Source: Pirellulaceae bacterium
GTDB taxonomy: Bacteria; Planctomycetota; Planctomycetia; Pirellulales; Pirellulaceae
Direction of reading: 5' to 3'
Length of the DNA stretch: 64,000 nucleotides
NCBI GenBank assembly: GCA_023382975.1
Contig: JAHDXO010000015.1
Coordinates: 1-64,000 of the forward strand
Shown: positions 18,112-27,210 of the stretch, in pieces
Numbering within the stretch: the first letter of the stretch is position 1
How the letters are laid out: every line of letters begins with the position of its first letter
Notes under the pieces: model-generated
What the model saw: only the letters and a program-made list of their open reading frames with translations
What the model was told of the DNA's origin: nothing
Databases searched by the model: none
Position numbers and translations under genes: made by a program

Positions 18112-18411
18112 TCAACGGCCGACAGGGTTTTCGATCCATTGCTGGTAGCAGTTGTTGCACAGGAAAACAGTCAAGCGGCGGAAGACCTGGTTCATGGCTT
18201 CCTGCGCCGATAGGTTTTGCATTTGGGCCACCAATCGGGCGAGCTCTTCACGATGGTCGCGAGCCAAATCCTCGGCGGTGAACTCCGGCGGCGACGGGTC
18301 GGCGACGGCTTCGATCCTGACCACGTACAGGTCTCCCCGCCCGGGATGCAACTGCCTCATGCAGCGGTCGCAGAACAGTGGCGCGTCGGGCGGGGACAGG
18401 TCCGAAGGCAT
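18112..18411 (-). CDS. Small zinc-ribbon-like protein
   Basis: 99 residues from ATG 18411, with GGAGT upstream, 7 nt after the stop of the DUF2961 gene, so almost certainly co-transcribed. Two CxxC knuckles (LFCDRCMRQLHPG near the N-terminus and VFLCNNCYQQWIENP at the C-terminus) can form one zinc ribbon, separated by an acidic helical segment. No membrane segment. Function unknown; a cytosolic partner is surprising for the exported DUF2961 protein. Confidence 0.75.
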   Translation of the reverse strand: MPSDLSPPDAPLFCDRCMRQLHPGRGDLYVVRIEAVADPSPPEFTAEDLARDHREELARLVAQMQNLSAQEAMNQVFRRLTVFLCNNCYQQWIENPVGR

Positions 18412-18418
18412 GGCCGTG

Positions 18419-20467
18419 TTACTCCACCGGATCGAACTGCAGGACATCCAAGCCGAACATGTAGCTCTTCACTGCCCGCGGGTTTGTTCCAACGATCTCG
18501 ATGGTCAGCACACGGTCGCCCGCCTGCACGTCGTGCTGGCCCAAGTCGATCGCACCGGTCGGGACGACCTCGGGATTGTACAGATCGATCGGCTCGCCCA
18601 GCTTCCGACCGTCCAGCGAGAGTTGAACGATGCCGTAGTCCCGTGCCTTGGTCAACAGGGCACGGACCTGATAGCGGCCGGTCGTTTCGACGGGAATCCG
18701 CAGTTGCAGCTTGTCGCCCGGCTGGGCCTGAGTCCACCACAACTGATTGCCGTTCTGCCATTTGTGCGGCGGCCAGTTGGTCATCGATTGGATTTGAACG
18801 CGCCCCGCGACCGGCTCGATCACTTCATAGCTGCCGTAACGCACCGGCGGACGCACGTAGTAGCCGTGTCGCTGCTCGACCGGGACAGGACCAAGCGAAT
18901 CGGTTCCGTCGGCCGACAGATACCAGTAGGCGGTCGCCGCGTACAACGTCGGGTAGTCGTTCGGGAAGTACTTTTCCAGAGAAGCGTCGAAGGACTGCTG
19001 GAACGGAACGTTGTCCGCGATCTGGAAACGATTGACCGATTGGTGCCCGGAGTTGTTCTCGGTCATCGTCTGGTTGTGGAAGGGACGATGGAACAGCGCG
19101 GGATGGCACCAGGCATAGCCGAAGTAGTCCTCGGTGCCGGTGCCGAACGTCGACGGAAACCGCTCGCCGTCGACGAAGAACTTCTCGTCGCCTTCGCCCC
19201 ACCAGTAGTGGCCGTTGCACCACTTCACCTCTTCGCATTGGCCGCCTCGCGGGTTCCAAGCATGCAGCATCATCCCGCAGAACCGCCCGCGGCCCTGGGC
19301 TTCCAGAACCGTCCAATCCGGCCATCGGTCTTCGGGAACCGAGGTCAAGTCGCGATGCCACTTGGCGTGGAAACGAGCCAGCTTCTCCACGGGCACGGTC
19401 AACGGGGCGGTCGTGATCTCCGCGCTGACCGTTCGCGGCGTTTCGTCCTCGTTGACCAACTCGACCACGGCGCTGCTGGCAAACGGCATGTACCAATACG
19501 AATAGAAGCCGTCCTCGGTCATTCCCAACGGCAGGGAACGGTACAGATTGACGCCCGGCGCCGTGCCGAAGAAATCGCCCAGCGGGCACCAGACGGCCGG
19601 CCGTTTGCTGTCATCCCAAGTGATACGCAAGGCCAAGCGACGGAGCGCGGCCATCTGGTCCTCGCGGTCCTTGAAGTCCATGCGGATCTTCAGCGCCGTG
19701 ATCGCCGCCGGTCCGTCGAGCTTCGCGACAGTCCAGGAAGTTCCGGCAGGGATGTCCACCGCCTTGTGCCGATGCGTTTCCTGCCCCTCGCGCGATTCCC
19801 GTGGATCGGTGCCCAGGCGGCGCGCGAAAATGTCGTCGATCCGCTTCAGCGCGGCGACCGATTCGGGCGAAGTGGCGTCGGACAGCGCGGGCAACTTGGT
19901 ATCGGATGGATACGTGGCGTAAGTGATCTGGTAGTAGCGGCCCCAGCCCGGCTGGGCCAGGATGCGGCACGAATTCTGATACGGAATCGGGAAATACAGG
20001 TTCCAGCCCTTCGAGGCCTCGTAGCCCAACGTGGCATAGTCGAACGGTGGATGAGCCGCGTCGAAGTAGTGTGCGAACGGCATGTCGACCGCCGTCTGAC
20101 CATCGATCTCGATTCGCACATGTCCCTGCTCGGGTCGAGCCGACCAGATCCGCCAGATCACCCCGGGCCCGTCCATCTCGGCGATCACCTCCGACTGGCC
20201 CTCGCGGCGGATCAGACCGGTGCCGTCGCCATTGGCATGCCACTTGACGTACTTGCCCGTCGGTTCGTCGAATTGCGATGCGCGGTCGTAACTGGACCAC
20301 ATCGCCCCGCGCTCGCCGGCCTGTGGCAAGTGGGCGAGCCGTTCCAGGTCAACCATGCGATGCACCAAGTCGGCAAACGACAATTCGTCGGCGGTCGCAG
20401 CACGTCGACCGACAAGCAGGCACAGCAAGCACACTAGGCACAACCAAGGCATTGCACATCGTTTCAT
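18419..20467 (-). CDS. Secreted DUF2961 protein
   Basis: 682 residues from ATG 20467, fixed by a near-perfect AAGGAGG upstream and followed by a signal peptide (MKRCAMPWLCLVCLLCLLVG). The core, with HYWWGEGDEKFFVDGERFPS then FGTGTEDYFGYAW, is the DUF2961 signature; the family is predicted to act on glycans (bacterial difructose-anhydride-synthase-related and arabinofuranan-degrading members are known). A C-terminal jelly-roll-like region (about residues 570-682, RYQVRALLTKARDYGIVQLS) may be a carbohydrate-binding domain. Likely periplasmic or surface glycan processing. Confidence 0.88.
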   Translation of the reverse strand: MKRCAMPWLCLVCLLCLLVGRRAATADELSFADLVHRMVDLERLAHLPQAGERGAMWSSYDRASQFDEPTGKYVKWHANGDGTGLIRREGQSEVIAEMDGPGVIWRIWSARPEQGHVRIEIDGQTAVDMPFAHYFDAAHPPFDYATLGYEASKGWNLYFPIPYQNSCRILAQPGWGRYYQITYATYPSDTKLPALSDATSPESVAALKRIDDIFARRLGTDPRESREGQETHRHKAVDIPAGTSWTVAKLDGPAAITALKIRMDFKDREDQMAALRRLALRITWDDSKRPAVWCPLGDFFGTAPGVNLYRSLPLGMTEDGFYSYWYMPFASSAVVELVNEDETPRTVSAEITTAPLTVPVEKLARFHAKWHRDLTSVPEDRWPDWTVLEAQGRGRFCGMMLHAWNPRGGQCEEVKWCNGHYWWGEGDEKFFVDGERFPSTFGTGTEDYFGYAWCHPALFHRPFHNQTMTENNSGHQSVNRFQIADNVPFQQSFDASLEKYFPNDYPTLYAATAYWYLSADGTDSLGPVPVEQRHGYYVRPPVRYGSYEVIEPVAGRVQIQSMTNWPPHKWQNGNQLWWTQAQPGDKLQLRIPVETTGRYQVRALLTKARDYGIVQLSLDGRKLGEPIDLYNPEVVPTGAIDLGQHDVQAGDRVLTIEIVGTNPRAVKSYMFGLDVLQFDPVE

Positions 20468-20527
20468 CACCAGTCCTCCTTTCGCATCAGCTTGTGCGAT
20501 GGCCGCGGACTTGTCAAATTGGGTTTC

Positions 20528-21025
20528 ATGTCGAAAACTGCGAAAAACTTGAAATGGCTGATCGCCACTTGCGGCGGGTTCGGCTATTCGCCCATCTTGC
20601 CAGGCACGATGGGTGCGTTGTGGGGGATTGCCATCTACGTGCCGATCGCGGTGTTTCTGGCCGAGCCGTGGCAATCCGTCGCGATCGCCGCCGCGCTGCT
20701 GGTTTCGTGCGGCGTGACGCTAGCGTTGAGCGATTGGGCCGAAGCGTTTTTCGGCGAAGAGGATTCGGGCAAGTTCGTCACCGACGAGGTCGTCGGGTTC
20801 CTCGCCGTGGTCCTGCTGTTCCGGTTGCCGAGTTCTTGGTTGACCGTCTTGTGGGCATTTCCCCTGATCCGCGCGATTGACATCATCAAGGTGCCGCCCG
20901 CCCGCCGACTGGAGCACCTTCCGGGCGGCTGGGGCGTCATCGCCGACGATCTGCTAGCAGCCCTCTACACGGCAGCACTCCTGCACGCCCTGCAATGGTT
21001 CCAGCCGACTTGGTTCGTCATGTAG
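20528..21025 (+). CDS. pgpA: Phosphatidylglycerophosphatase A
   Basis: 165 residues from ATG 20528. Matches PgpA: opening GGFGYSPILPGTMGALWGI, then the metal/catalytic block FVTDEVVGFLAVVLL and the C-terminal GVIADDLLAALY. Four membrane segments. It removes the terminal phosphate of phosphatidylglycerol-phosphate to give phosphatidylglycerol at the inner membrane. Divergent from the DUF2961 gene; no other lipid genes adjoin. Confidence 0.9.
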   Translation: MSKTAKNLKWLIATCGGFGYSPILPGTMGALWGIAIYVPIAVFLAEPWQSVAIAAALLVSCGVTLALSDWAEAFFGEEDSGKFVTDEVVGFLAVVLLFRLPSSWLTVLWAFPLIRAIDIIKVPPARRLEHLPGGWGVIADDLLAALYTAALLHALQWFQPTWFVM

Positions 21026-21042
21026 GAAATGTGAAGCAACTT

Positions 21043-21072
21043 GGCGAGCGGTGCGGCGTAAGCCCACCGGTG
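21043..21072. repeat. Copy of the GGCGAGCGGT...CCCACCGG intergenic repeat
   Basis: The element GGCGAGCGGTG, a GCGTAAGC centre and CCCACCGGTG is an imperfect palindrome, 18 nt after the pgpA stop. Near-identical copies occur at 38031-38060, 38069-38097 and, inverted, at 38151-38180. It could double as a 3' hairpin for pgpA. Confidence 0.7.
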
Positions 21073-21594
21073 AAATTGTTCACGTGGTCAGCGTCTTCCG
21101 AATGTCTTTCGGCAACAGCATCAGGGCCGTGCTGAACAGAGACTCGTTCGAGGGGCCGCCGCGAGGTATTGAATGGGTTCCAACGAGCATTGGATGCCAG
21201 CAAACCGCCTCGCCATCTCAGTCGCAGCCCATCCGTTGGTTCAGCCGTGAAAGGTCGAGCCCACTGCCCACTGCCCACTGACAACCGCCCACCTGCTATC
21301 ACTGCTGTCTCCGTCTTCATTCTTTGGCAAATTTTGCCGGTTGCGCAGAAATTCGCAAGTTTGCGGATCAGGCGGACGATATCAACCCTGCTGATTGCTC
21401 TGCCTGGGAGTTCGCCAATGGCGACATGCCCGTCGGCGGCAACTGGCGGTAAAAGGGGGGGCCCTTTTCCAACATTCCGGATGGACCTGATTCCGGGATG
21501 CGGACCGATTCCGCTTGGAGGTTTTGATTTCCCCCTTTCGACCGCTTGCGTCGACGGGCACGAGCCACGCAACTCTGTAGGAATGAGCCATTCG
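21073..21594. other. Intergenic region before the TolC-family gene; no gene seen
   Basis: About 520 nt without a convincing gene, although several frames are open. It contains a perfect triple tandem repeat of CCCACTG at 21260-21280 and a short run of G (about 21453-21461). The frame of the downstream gene stays open through here, but the translation is not protein-like before the signal peptide. Promoter elements could not be assigned with confidence. Confidence 0.5.
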
Positions 21595-23931
21595 ATGAGT
21601 CGGCAACTCCAATCGTACGTCACCTTGCTGTTGATCGGGATGACCGCCTTCACGGGCTGCCACCCGACGCAACCTTTCTACTTCCACTCGGACGGCGACC
21701 TGTCGCACTACCTGGACCGCGCGACGGAGGTCGAGTATCCCGACGTCCATACGGCCAGTCTGCCGGACGCGACGAGTTCCCATGCGCCGTTGACGATCAC
21801 CAATCCCGAATTCAACGAGATCTGGGATCTGACGTTGGAGGAAGCCATCTCGATCGCGTTGCACAACAGCAAAGTGATCCGAAACCTGGGCGGCGTGACG
21901 CCGTTCGGGTTTGCCGATGCTTTGGTAGGTCGGACCAGCGGCTCGCCGACGGTCTACGATCCGGCGATTCAGGAGACGGCGCCCAGCGGTACGGCCACGG
22001 GCGCTGCGCCGGTGAACCGCGTCACCGCGAACCAGGCGGGCGGCGTCGAGTCGGCCCTGGCCGATTTCGATGCATTGTTCCGTGTGACCGGGTCGCAGGG
22101 CGGGGCGCTGCTCAACCGCTCGGATCGGGCGCTCAACCGGTTCATCCAGATCCCCGTTCCGGGCCAGACCCCGTTTCCGGATTTCACGGACCGGTACGAC
22201 GGCGGACTGCGAACCGATTTGGTCAAGAAGTCTGCGACCGGTGCCCGGTTCTCGGTAGCCAACCAGACGGACTACGCCCGCTGGAACGGTCCTTGGGCGA
22301 ATCCTGGGGACGCAGGTCAGAAGTTGCCGAGCACCTGGACCACGTCGTTCGAAGTGCGTTGGGATCAGCCCTTGTTGCGAGGACGGGGGACGATGATCAA
22401 CCGCATTCCGATCATCCTGGCCCGCATCAACACGGACATCAGCTTGGCCAGCTTCGAATCCTCGGTGCGGAATATGGTCTTGGACGTCGAGAACACCTAC
22501 TGGGACTTGCACCGTGCCTACCGCGACTTGGAGACGGCCAAGATCGGCCGCGATGCGTCTCAGGTGACCTGGAAACAGGCCTACGAGAAGGAACTGCAGG
22601 GTACGCTGGGCAAGCAGGAAGAGGCACAGGCCCGCGAGCAGTATTTCAACTTCCGGGCTCGAGTCGAACAGAGCTTGCAGCAGTTGTACGACCGCGAGGC
22701 CCAAATCCGCTGGTTGATGGGCATCGCCGCGTCGGACGGCCGGCTGATCCGACCGGTCGACGAGCCGACCATGGCCCGCGTCGACTTTGAATGGAATGCG
22801 GTTCGCGTCGAGACGCTGCTCCGCAGCCCGGAACTGCGTCAGAAGAAATGGTTGATCAAGCAGCGGGAGCTGGAACTGGTCAGCGCCAAGAATCAACTGT
22901 TGCCGCAGTTGGACGTTGGGGCCTTGTATCGGTGGACGGGTACGGGCGACCACCTGTTCGGCTCCGCTGACGAGAAATTCCAGGGAGCGGGAAACGACGG
23001 AGAGGGCTCGACCGCCATGTCGGAACTCGCGTCGGGCCAGTGGCAAGAGGCGGCCTTGTTCTTCAACTTTGCCATGCCCGTCGGGTTCCGCAGCGCCCTG
23101 GCCGGTGTCCGGAACGCTCAACTTCAGTTGGCTCGCGAGAAGGCCCAACTTGAAGACACGGAATTGAACGCCATTCATCTGCTGAACACGGCCGTCCGCC
23201 GATTGGACGCGAACTACGTGCTGGCTCAGACGCACTTCAACCGCTGGTCGGCGGCCGAGGTGGATGTGGACGCGGCCCAGGCCAAGTACGAGATCGGGGC
23301 CCGCGACGGCACGCTGGATCTGGTGCTGGAAGCTCAGCGACGCCGGTCTCAGGCTCAGTTCGACTACTACAACTCGCTGATCGAATACAACAAGGCGATC
23401 GCCGAGGTGCATTTCCGCAAGGGTTCGCTGCTGGAGTACAACAACATCGAACTGGCCGAAGGGCCCTGGCCGCAGAAGGCGTACTGGGATGCTCTGGGCC
23501 GAGCCCGCGAACGCGACGCCAGCTACTACTTGGACTACGGCCACACCCGCCCGGGCGTGGTCAGCCAGGGACCGGCTCCCGGGTCGGTGCAGGGCATGCC
23601 GATCGAAGGCTGGATGGGACCGGAAGTGGTGCCCACGCCCCAGCCCACACCGGCAGGCAGCAAACCGTCTCTGCCCGCCCCGGAATGGGACGGAACGCCC
23701 GGCCAACTACCGTCGCCCGAAGCGATGGGCCCGGTAACGCGGGTCCAGGACGCGGCACCGGCGAACTCGACCGCCCAACGCAAATCGCCGGTGATCCAGA
23801 CCGCTGCCGAGATCGACAATCCCTTGCGGAAGTCGTTCGCTTGGGGCTCGCTGGGTCTCGACGGCGGAGCAGTGAACGGTTCGCCGGTCCAACCGGCGGT
23901 CCACACCGCCGAAATCACCGACGGCAAGTGA
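21595..23931 (+). CDS. TolC-family outer-membrane efflux lipoprotein
   Basis: About 778 residues from ATG 21595; ATG 21583 is an equal alternative with AGGA close by. A lipoprotein signal ends in GMTAFTGC. The mature N-terminus (QPFYFHSDGDLSHYLDRA) is a planctomycete-type extension. The two TolC repeats follow, with long coiled-coil helices (e.g. LEAQRRRSQAQFDYYNSLIE). After the second repeat comes a Pro-rich tail of about 120 residues with no counterpart in TolC. Forms trimeric outer-membrane channels; no RND or ABC partner is adjacent. The last 17 nt overlap the convergent 23915-25078 gene. Confidence 0.88.
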   Translation: MSRQLQSYVTLLLIGMTAFTGCHPTQPFYFHSDGDLSHYLDRATEVEYPDVHTASLPDATSSHAPLTITNPEFNEIWDLTLEEAISIALHNSKVIRNLGGVTPFGFADALVGRTSGSPTVYDPAIQETAPSGTATGAAPVNRVTANQAGGVESALADFDALFRVTGSQGGALLNRSDRALNRFIQIPVPGQTPFPDFTDRYDGGLRTDLVKKSATGARFSVANQTDYARWNGPWANPGDAGQKLPSTWTTSFEVRWDQPLLRGRGTMINRIPIILARINTDISLASFESSVRNMVLDVENTYWDLHRAYRDLETAKIGRDASQVTWKQAYEKELQGTLGKQEEAQAREQYFNFRARVEQSLQQLYDREAQIRWLMGIAASDGRLIRPVDEPTMARVDFEWNAVRVETLLRSPELRQKKWLIKQRELELVSAKNQLLPQLDVGALYRWTGTGDHLFGSADEKFQGAGNDGEGSTAMSELASGQWQEAALFFNFAMPVGFRSALAGVRNAQLQLAREKAQLEDTELNAIHLLNTAVRRLDANYVLAQTHFNRWSAAEVDVDAAQAKYEIGARDGTLDLVLEAQRRRSQAQFDYYNSLIEYNKAIAEVHFRKGSLLEYNNIELAEGPWPQKAYWDALGRARERDASYYLDYGHTRPGVVSQGPAPGSVQGMPIEGWMGPEVVPTPQPTPAGSKPSLPAPEWDGTPGQLPSPEAMGPVTRVQDAAPANSTAQRKSPVIQTAAEIDNPLRKSFAWGSLGLDGGAVNGSPVQPAVHTAEITDGK

Positions 23932-25078
23932 TTTGCGGCAAGGGGACAAGCTGCCAACCGTCGGTGCCGGAGTGGAGATCGCGTTCGACGAACTCCCAGA
24001 CCACGACGGTCTTGCCGGCAAGCAGCGCGGGGCGGCGGGCCAGTTCTTGACGTACCAGCGTGGCCCCTCCCCCGTCGTTGATGACCGACATCAGCGGCTG
24101 GTGTAGCTCGCGAGCGACGTGAGCCACGAACCCGGCGCTGCCGGGCTCGTCCTGCTGGTAGATCCGCAAGAAACTGTCGCCGATCACAAGCACCTCGGCT
24201 GCCGAATCGTCCCGGTACGGCGTTTCGTCCTCCAGCCGCACGACCTGCCGACAGTTGCAGGTCTCCGGCTGCCATGCGTGCGGCAGCCGCGGCAATTGCA
24301 GCATCTGCAGCAGGTCGCCGACACGCTGCACCGGAGCGGCCCGCTGCTCGTAGTCCACCGGACCAAGCTCGATCCATCCCAAGTCCAGCAGTCGTCGCGC
24401 AACGGCCTCGGCGGCCAACTGCACACCCTCGGGCGACCAGTGGGTGTCCTGCGCCAGATAGTAGCGCGCATCGCTGGGATCGGTTTGCGATTGTTTGGCT
24501 CGGCGGTAGACTTCGAACAGGTCCAGGAACTCGACGCCCGCCGCGTCCAACCGCCGCAACACCTCGGCGGTGCGGTCGCCGACCGCGACTTGGCGGCCGG
24601 CCGCACGCGCGGACACCAACTCGGGATAGATGCTCTCCTTGTTCGGGACCGGCACGACCAGCAACCGGACTCCGCGCTGCGCCAATTGATCCCGGAAGGA
24701 CACGATCGCAGGCAGGGGATCGGCGAGGCTTGCCGACGGATCGTCGGCTGCGCCGCGGGCGGCCTGCTGGATGCCGGGTCGGTAGAAGAGCCAGCCCTCG
24801 CGCCCTACGAGCGACTTGTCCCCAGCGTCCGCCAACCACTGAAACCGAGCGAATTGAGCCGGCGGGCGCAACCATCCGATCACCAGGCTGGCCTGCTCCA
24901 AGTCGGTTTCGAAACTGCGCAAGTTGGCCGCCGTCGGCATCTGCCGAAAGACCCGGAGTGACTCCGGCCACTCGCCGCGCCGCAATTCGGCGATCGTTTG
25001 AATGGTCCCCGCGCTGAAGATCACGGCCGCGAACGCGACCGTCGTAAAGATAGCAGCCGAATGGTTCACGGTTCGCAA
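23915..25078 (-). CDS. AlgJ/AlgX-like SGNH-type O-acetyltransferase
   Basis: 387 residues, starting at TTG 25078: GGAGGAG sits 7 nt upstream of it, better spaced than for GTG 25069. An N-terminal membrane anchor (about residues 8-28) precedes a SGNH-like domain with YYLAQDTHWSPEGVQLAAEA (Asp-x-His pair) and VLVIGDSFLR (nucleophile Ser in GDS), the arrangement of alginate O-acetyltransferases AlgX/AlgJ. It would transfer acetyl groups delivered by the adjacent MBOAT protein to an exported polysaccharide in the periplasm. Its 3' end overlaps the TolC gene by 17 nt. Confidence 0.85.
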   Translation of the reverse strand: MRTVNHSAAIFTTVAFAAVIFSAGTIQTIAELRRGEWPESLRVFRQMPTAANLRSFETDLEQASLVIGWLRPPAQFARFQWLADAGDKSLVGREGWLFYRPGIQQAARGAADDPSASLADPLPAIVSFRDQLAQRGVRLLVVPVPNKESIYPELVSARAAGRQVAVGDRTAEVLRRLDAAGVEFLDLFEVYRRAKQSQTDPSDARYYLAQDTHWSPEGVQLAAEAVARRLLDLGWIELGPVDYEQRAAPVQRVGDLLQMLQLPRLPHAWQPETCNCRQVVRLEDETPYRDDSAAEVLVIGDSFLRIYQQDEPGSAGFVAHVARELHQPLMSVINDGGGATLVRQELARRPALLAGKTVVVWEFVERDLHSGTDGWQLVPLPQITCRR

Positions 25079-25114
25079 GGCGGCACTCCTCCAGCGTGGC
25101 AGAAGCTCGTGGCT

Positions 25115-26557
25115 TCAAAACTGAAAATACAGAAACGGACTGAACGACTGCGTAAACATCATCAGCAGCGACAGGCCGAAAACCGGCAGCACGATGGCCA
25201 CTTTGGGCCAAGTGATGTTCCGGGTCCAGCAGTGGCCCTGAACGGGCGCGAACACCAACAGCCAACACGTCGCCATGACCGCAAATGCCGTGGGCGTGTA
25301 CAGTTCAGCGGCCACCAGAAACCCGCATTCAACGCCCGTGGCGCTGCCTGCCATAGCGCTCAAGTAGCCGACGGCCGCCGGCACGTCCACCGAGCGGAAC
25401 AAGACCCACGAGAACAACACCAACACAAAGGTCGTGCCCACACGCACGGGCCGCGGGAGAAACCGGTAGATCGGGCTCTTTCCCGCCGCCCGTTCCAGCG
25501 CGAGCAGCACGCCGTGGTAGAGTCCCCAGGCCACGTAGGTCCAGGCCGCGCCGTGCCACAGGCCGCCCAGCAACATCACGATCAGCAGATTCACGTACGT
25601 GCGGGTCGGCCCGCGGCGATTGCCGCCCAAGGGCACGTACAGATAGTCGCGCAAGAAGCTGCTGAGCGATACGTGCCAGCGCCGCCAGAAGTCCGTGATG
25701 CTGTCGGACTGGTAAGGCGCATCGAAGTTCTTGGGAAACTCGAAGCCGATCATGCGTCCCAGTCCGACGGCCATGTCGGAATAGCCGCAGAAATCGAAGT
25801 AGATCTGCATCGCGTAAGCGACCGCGCCGAACCAGGCATCGCCCGCCGTCAAGGAAGCGGCGCCGAACGCGGCATCGGCCACGCCGCCCATCGGATCAGC
25901 CAAGAGCACTTTCTTCCCCAGCCCCAGGATGAAAAGGGCGGCGCCCGAGGCGAATTTGTCCCAGGTATGGCTGCGGTCGACAAGCTGCTCACTGACCGTG
26001 TGGTAACGGACAATCGGGCCAGCGATCAATTGCGGGTACAAGGCGATGTAGGCGGCAAAGTCGATCAGCGATCGGGCCGGCGGAGCAGTGCCGCGGTACA
26101 CGTCGATGCTGTAACTGAGGGCCTGAAACGTGTAGAAGGAAATCCCCACGGGAAGCACGATCCGGATGACGCCCAGGGCATCCGCTCCCCACCAGACCAG
26201 CACCCAGTTCAAGTTCGTCTGGAAGAACATCAGGTACTTGAAAACCCCGAGCGATCCCAAGCTGAACACCACGGCGACGGTGACGGCCTGGAATCGCTGA
26301 CGGGCACTGGCCGACGGGCGACTCATCCGCCACGCGCAACCGTAATTGACCAGCGTGATGGTCATCATCAGCAGGATGAACCAGGGATTCCACCAGCCGT
26401 AGAAGACGTAACTGGCCACCAGCAAGACGGCGTTGCGGATCCACGAGACGCTCGCCGGCGACACTCCGGCCAATGCCGCGATCCAAGCCAGGCCGAAGTA
26501 CACGGCCAGCATCAGCGGCAGGAAGTAATAGATAAAGAGATAGGTGCTGAAGACCAT
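25115..26557 (-). CDS. MBOAT family O-acyltransferase (AlgI-like)
   Basis: 480 residues from ATG 26557, with about eleven membrane segments. The opening MVFSTYLFIYYFLPLMLAVY and the conserved histidine block GGLWHGAAWTYVAWGLYHG are diagnostic of AlgI/DltB-type membrane-bound O-acyltransferases, which move acetyl groups across the inner membrane. It starts 3 nt after the lipoprotein gene and is followed, after 37 nt, by the AlgJ/AlgX-like gene, forming a polysaccharide O-acetylation operon. Confidence 0.93.
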   Translation of the reverse strand: MVFSTYLFIYYFLPLMLAVYFGLAWIAALAGVSPASVSWIRNAVLLVASYVFYGWWNPWFILLMMTITLVNYGCAWRMSRPSASARQRFQAVTVAVVFSLGSLGVFKYLMFFQTNLNWVLVWWGADALGVIRIVLPVGISFYTFQALSYSIDVYRGTAPPARSLIDFAAYIALYPQLIAGPIVRYHTVSEQLVDRSHTWDKFASGAALFILGLGKKVLLADPMGGVADAAFGAASLTAGDAWFGAVAYAMQIYFDFCGYSDMAVGLGRMIGFEFPKNFDAPYQSDSITDFWRRWHVSLSSFLRDYLYVPLGGNRRGPTRTYVNLLIVMLLGGLWHGAAWTYVAWGLYHGVLLALERAAGKSPIYRFLPRPVRVGTTFVLVLFSWVLFRSVDVPAAVGYLSAMAGSATGVECGFLVAAELYTPTAFAVMATCWLLVFAPVQGHCWTRNITWPKVAIVLPVFGLSLLMMFTQSFSPFLYFQF

Positions 26558-26560
26558 CGT

Positions 26561-27082
26561 TCAATCGCGCACCAGGTTGGTCCACACGGCCCAGTAGATC
26601 GGTCCGGTGTGCTGGCCGAAATACTTGTCTACGATCCCGCCCATGTAGTGATCTTCGACCGATGCCTCCAAGGCCAACCGCTGCACTTGGCCGCCGCCAA
26701 ACGTCCGTAGATCGCCGCCGATGCCGGGGACGCGCTGGTCCGCGGCTTCAGCGCGCGGCTTGAACGGATTGTAATGAGCCACGTAGATCGCCGATTCCGT
26801 CACTTGGCCCCGGTGGACTTCGAGAACCTGGTACTTCAGCACGATCGCGTAGTTGTACAGATCCCGCTTGAAGATCGCGCCCTCCGGGACCTCGACCAGC
26901 CGTGCGGTCACCTCCAGCGAACCCAGGGTCGCGGCAGGAGAATCCTCGGGAGTCGCCATCGGCGGTGCGCTCGCTGGCTTCTGGCAGCCCGCGACAAACA
27001 ACACGAGGACGAGGCACTCGCCCAGTGTCCGTGCCGCAGCCCTCGACGCACGGCACGCTTCCTCAGCAGCAATGATGTGCAT
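26561..27082 (-). CDS. Lipoprotein of the O-acetylation operon
   Basis: 173 residues from ATG 27082 (GGAAGGA upstream). An unusually long n-region precedes the hydrophobic core and lipobox VLFVAGC. The mature part is small and beta-rich (LEVTARLVEVPEGAIFKRDL, then YAIVLKYQVLEVHRG). The family is unnamed, but a lipoprotein of this size preceding an MBOAT gene recurs in planctomycete acetylation loci as I remember them. First gene of the operon; probably helps present or bind the polymer. Confidence 0.72.
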   Translation of the reverse strand: MHIIAAEEACRASRAAARTLGECLVLVLFVAGCQKPASAPPMATPEDSPAATLGSLEVTARLVEVPEGAIFKRDLYNYAIVLKYQVLEVHRGQVTESAIYVAHYNPFKPRAEAADQRVPGIGGDLRTFGGGQVQRLALEASVEDHYMGGIVDKYFGQHTGPIYWAVWTNLVRD

Positions 27083-27123
27083 AGCAGTCCTTCCAAAATC
27101 CGTCTTCCCGTTTCTATGTCGGC

Positions 27124-27210
27124 CCTTGATCTTTCCCTTAATCTTTCACCTAATCTCTTCTCGGACGATGTGTGCAGATCAAGGTGAAAGATTAGGGCGA
27201 AAGATTAAGG
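27124..27210. repeat. Fold-back of tandem 12-14-nt units
   Basis: Units of the form CCTTAATCTTTC are repeated head to tail at 27124-27158, and two inverted units follow at 27183-27210. 27136-27147 is exactly complementary to 27199-27210, and 27139-27150 to 27183-27194, so alternative stems of 12 bp can form. The block lies just past the stop of the minus-strand TolB-like gene (27205) and before the lipoprotein gene (27082), where a terminator is expected. Confidence 0.8.

Noticed and set aside
16568..18148. Long plus-strand frame opposite the malic enzyme gene
   Set aside because: The minus strand has an unmistakable full-length malic enzyme. The antisense translation lacks any motif.
18152..20437. 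Long plus-strand frame opposite the DUF2961 gene and the small zinc-ribbon gene
   Set aside because: It runs antisense across two well-supported genes with signal peptide and ribosome sites. Its own translation is not protein-like and its composition mirrors the real codons.
21382..23706. Very long open frame on the minus strand opposite the TolC-family gene
   Set aside because: Its translation is Arg/Gln/Val-rich without any recognisable motif, while the plus strand encodes a complete TolC-family lipoprotein. High G+C keeps antisense frames open.
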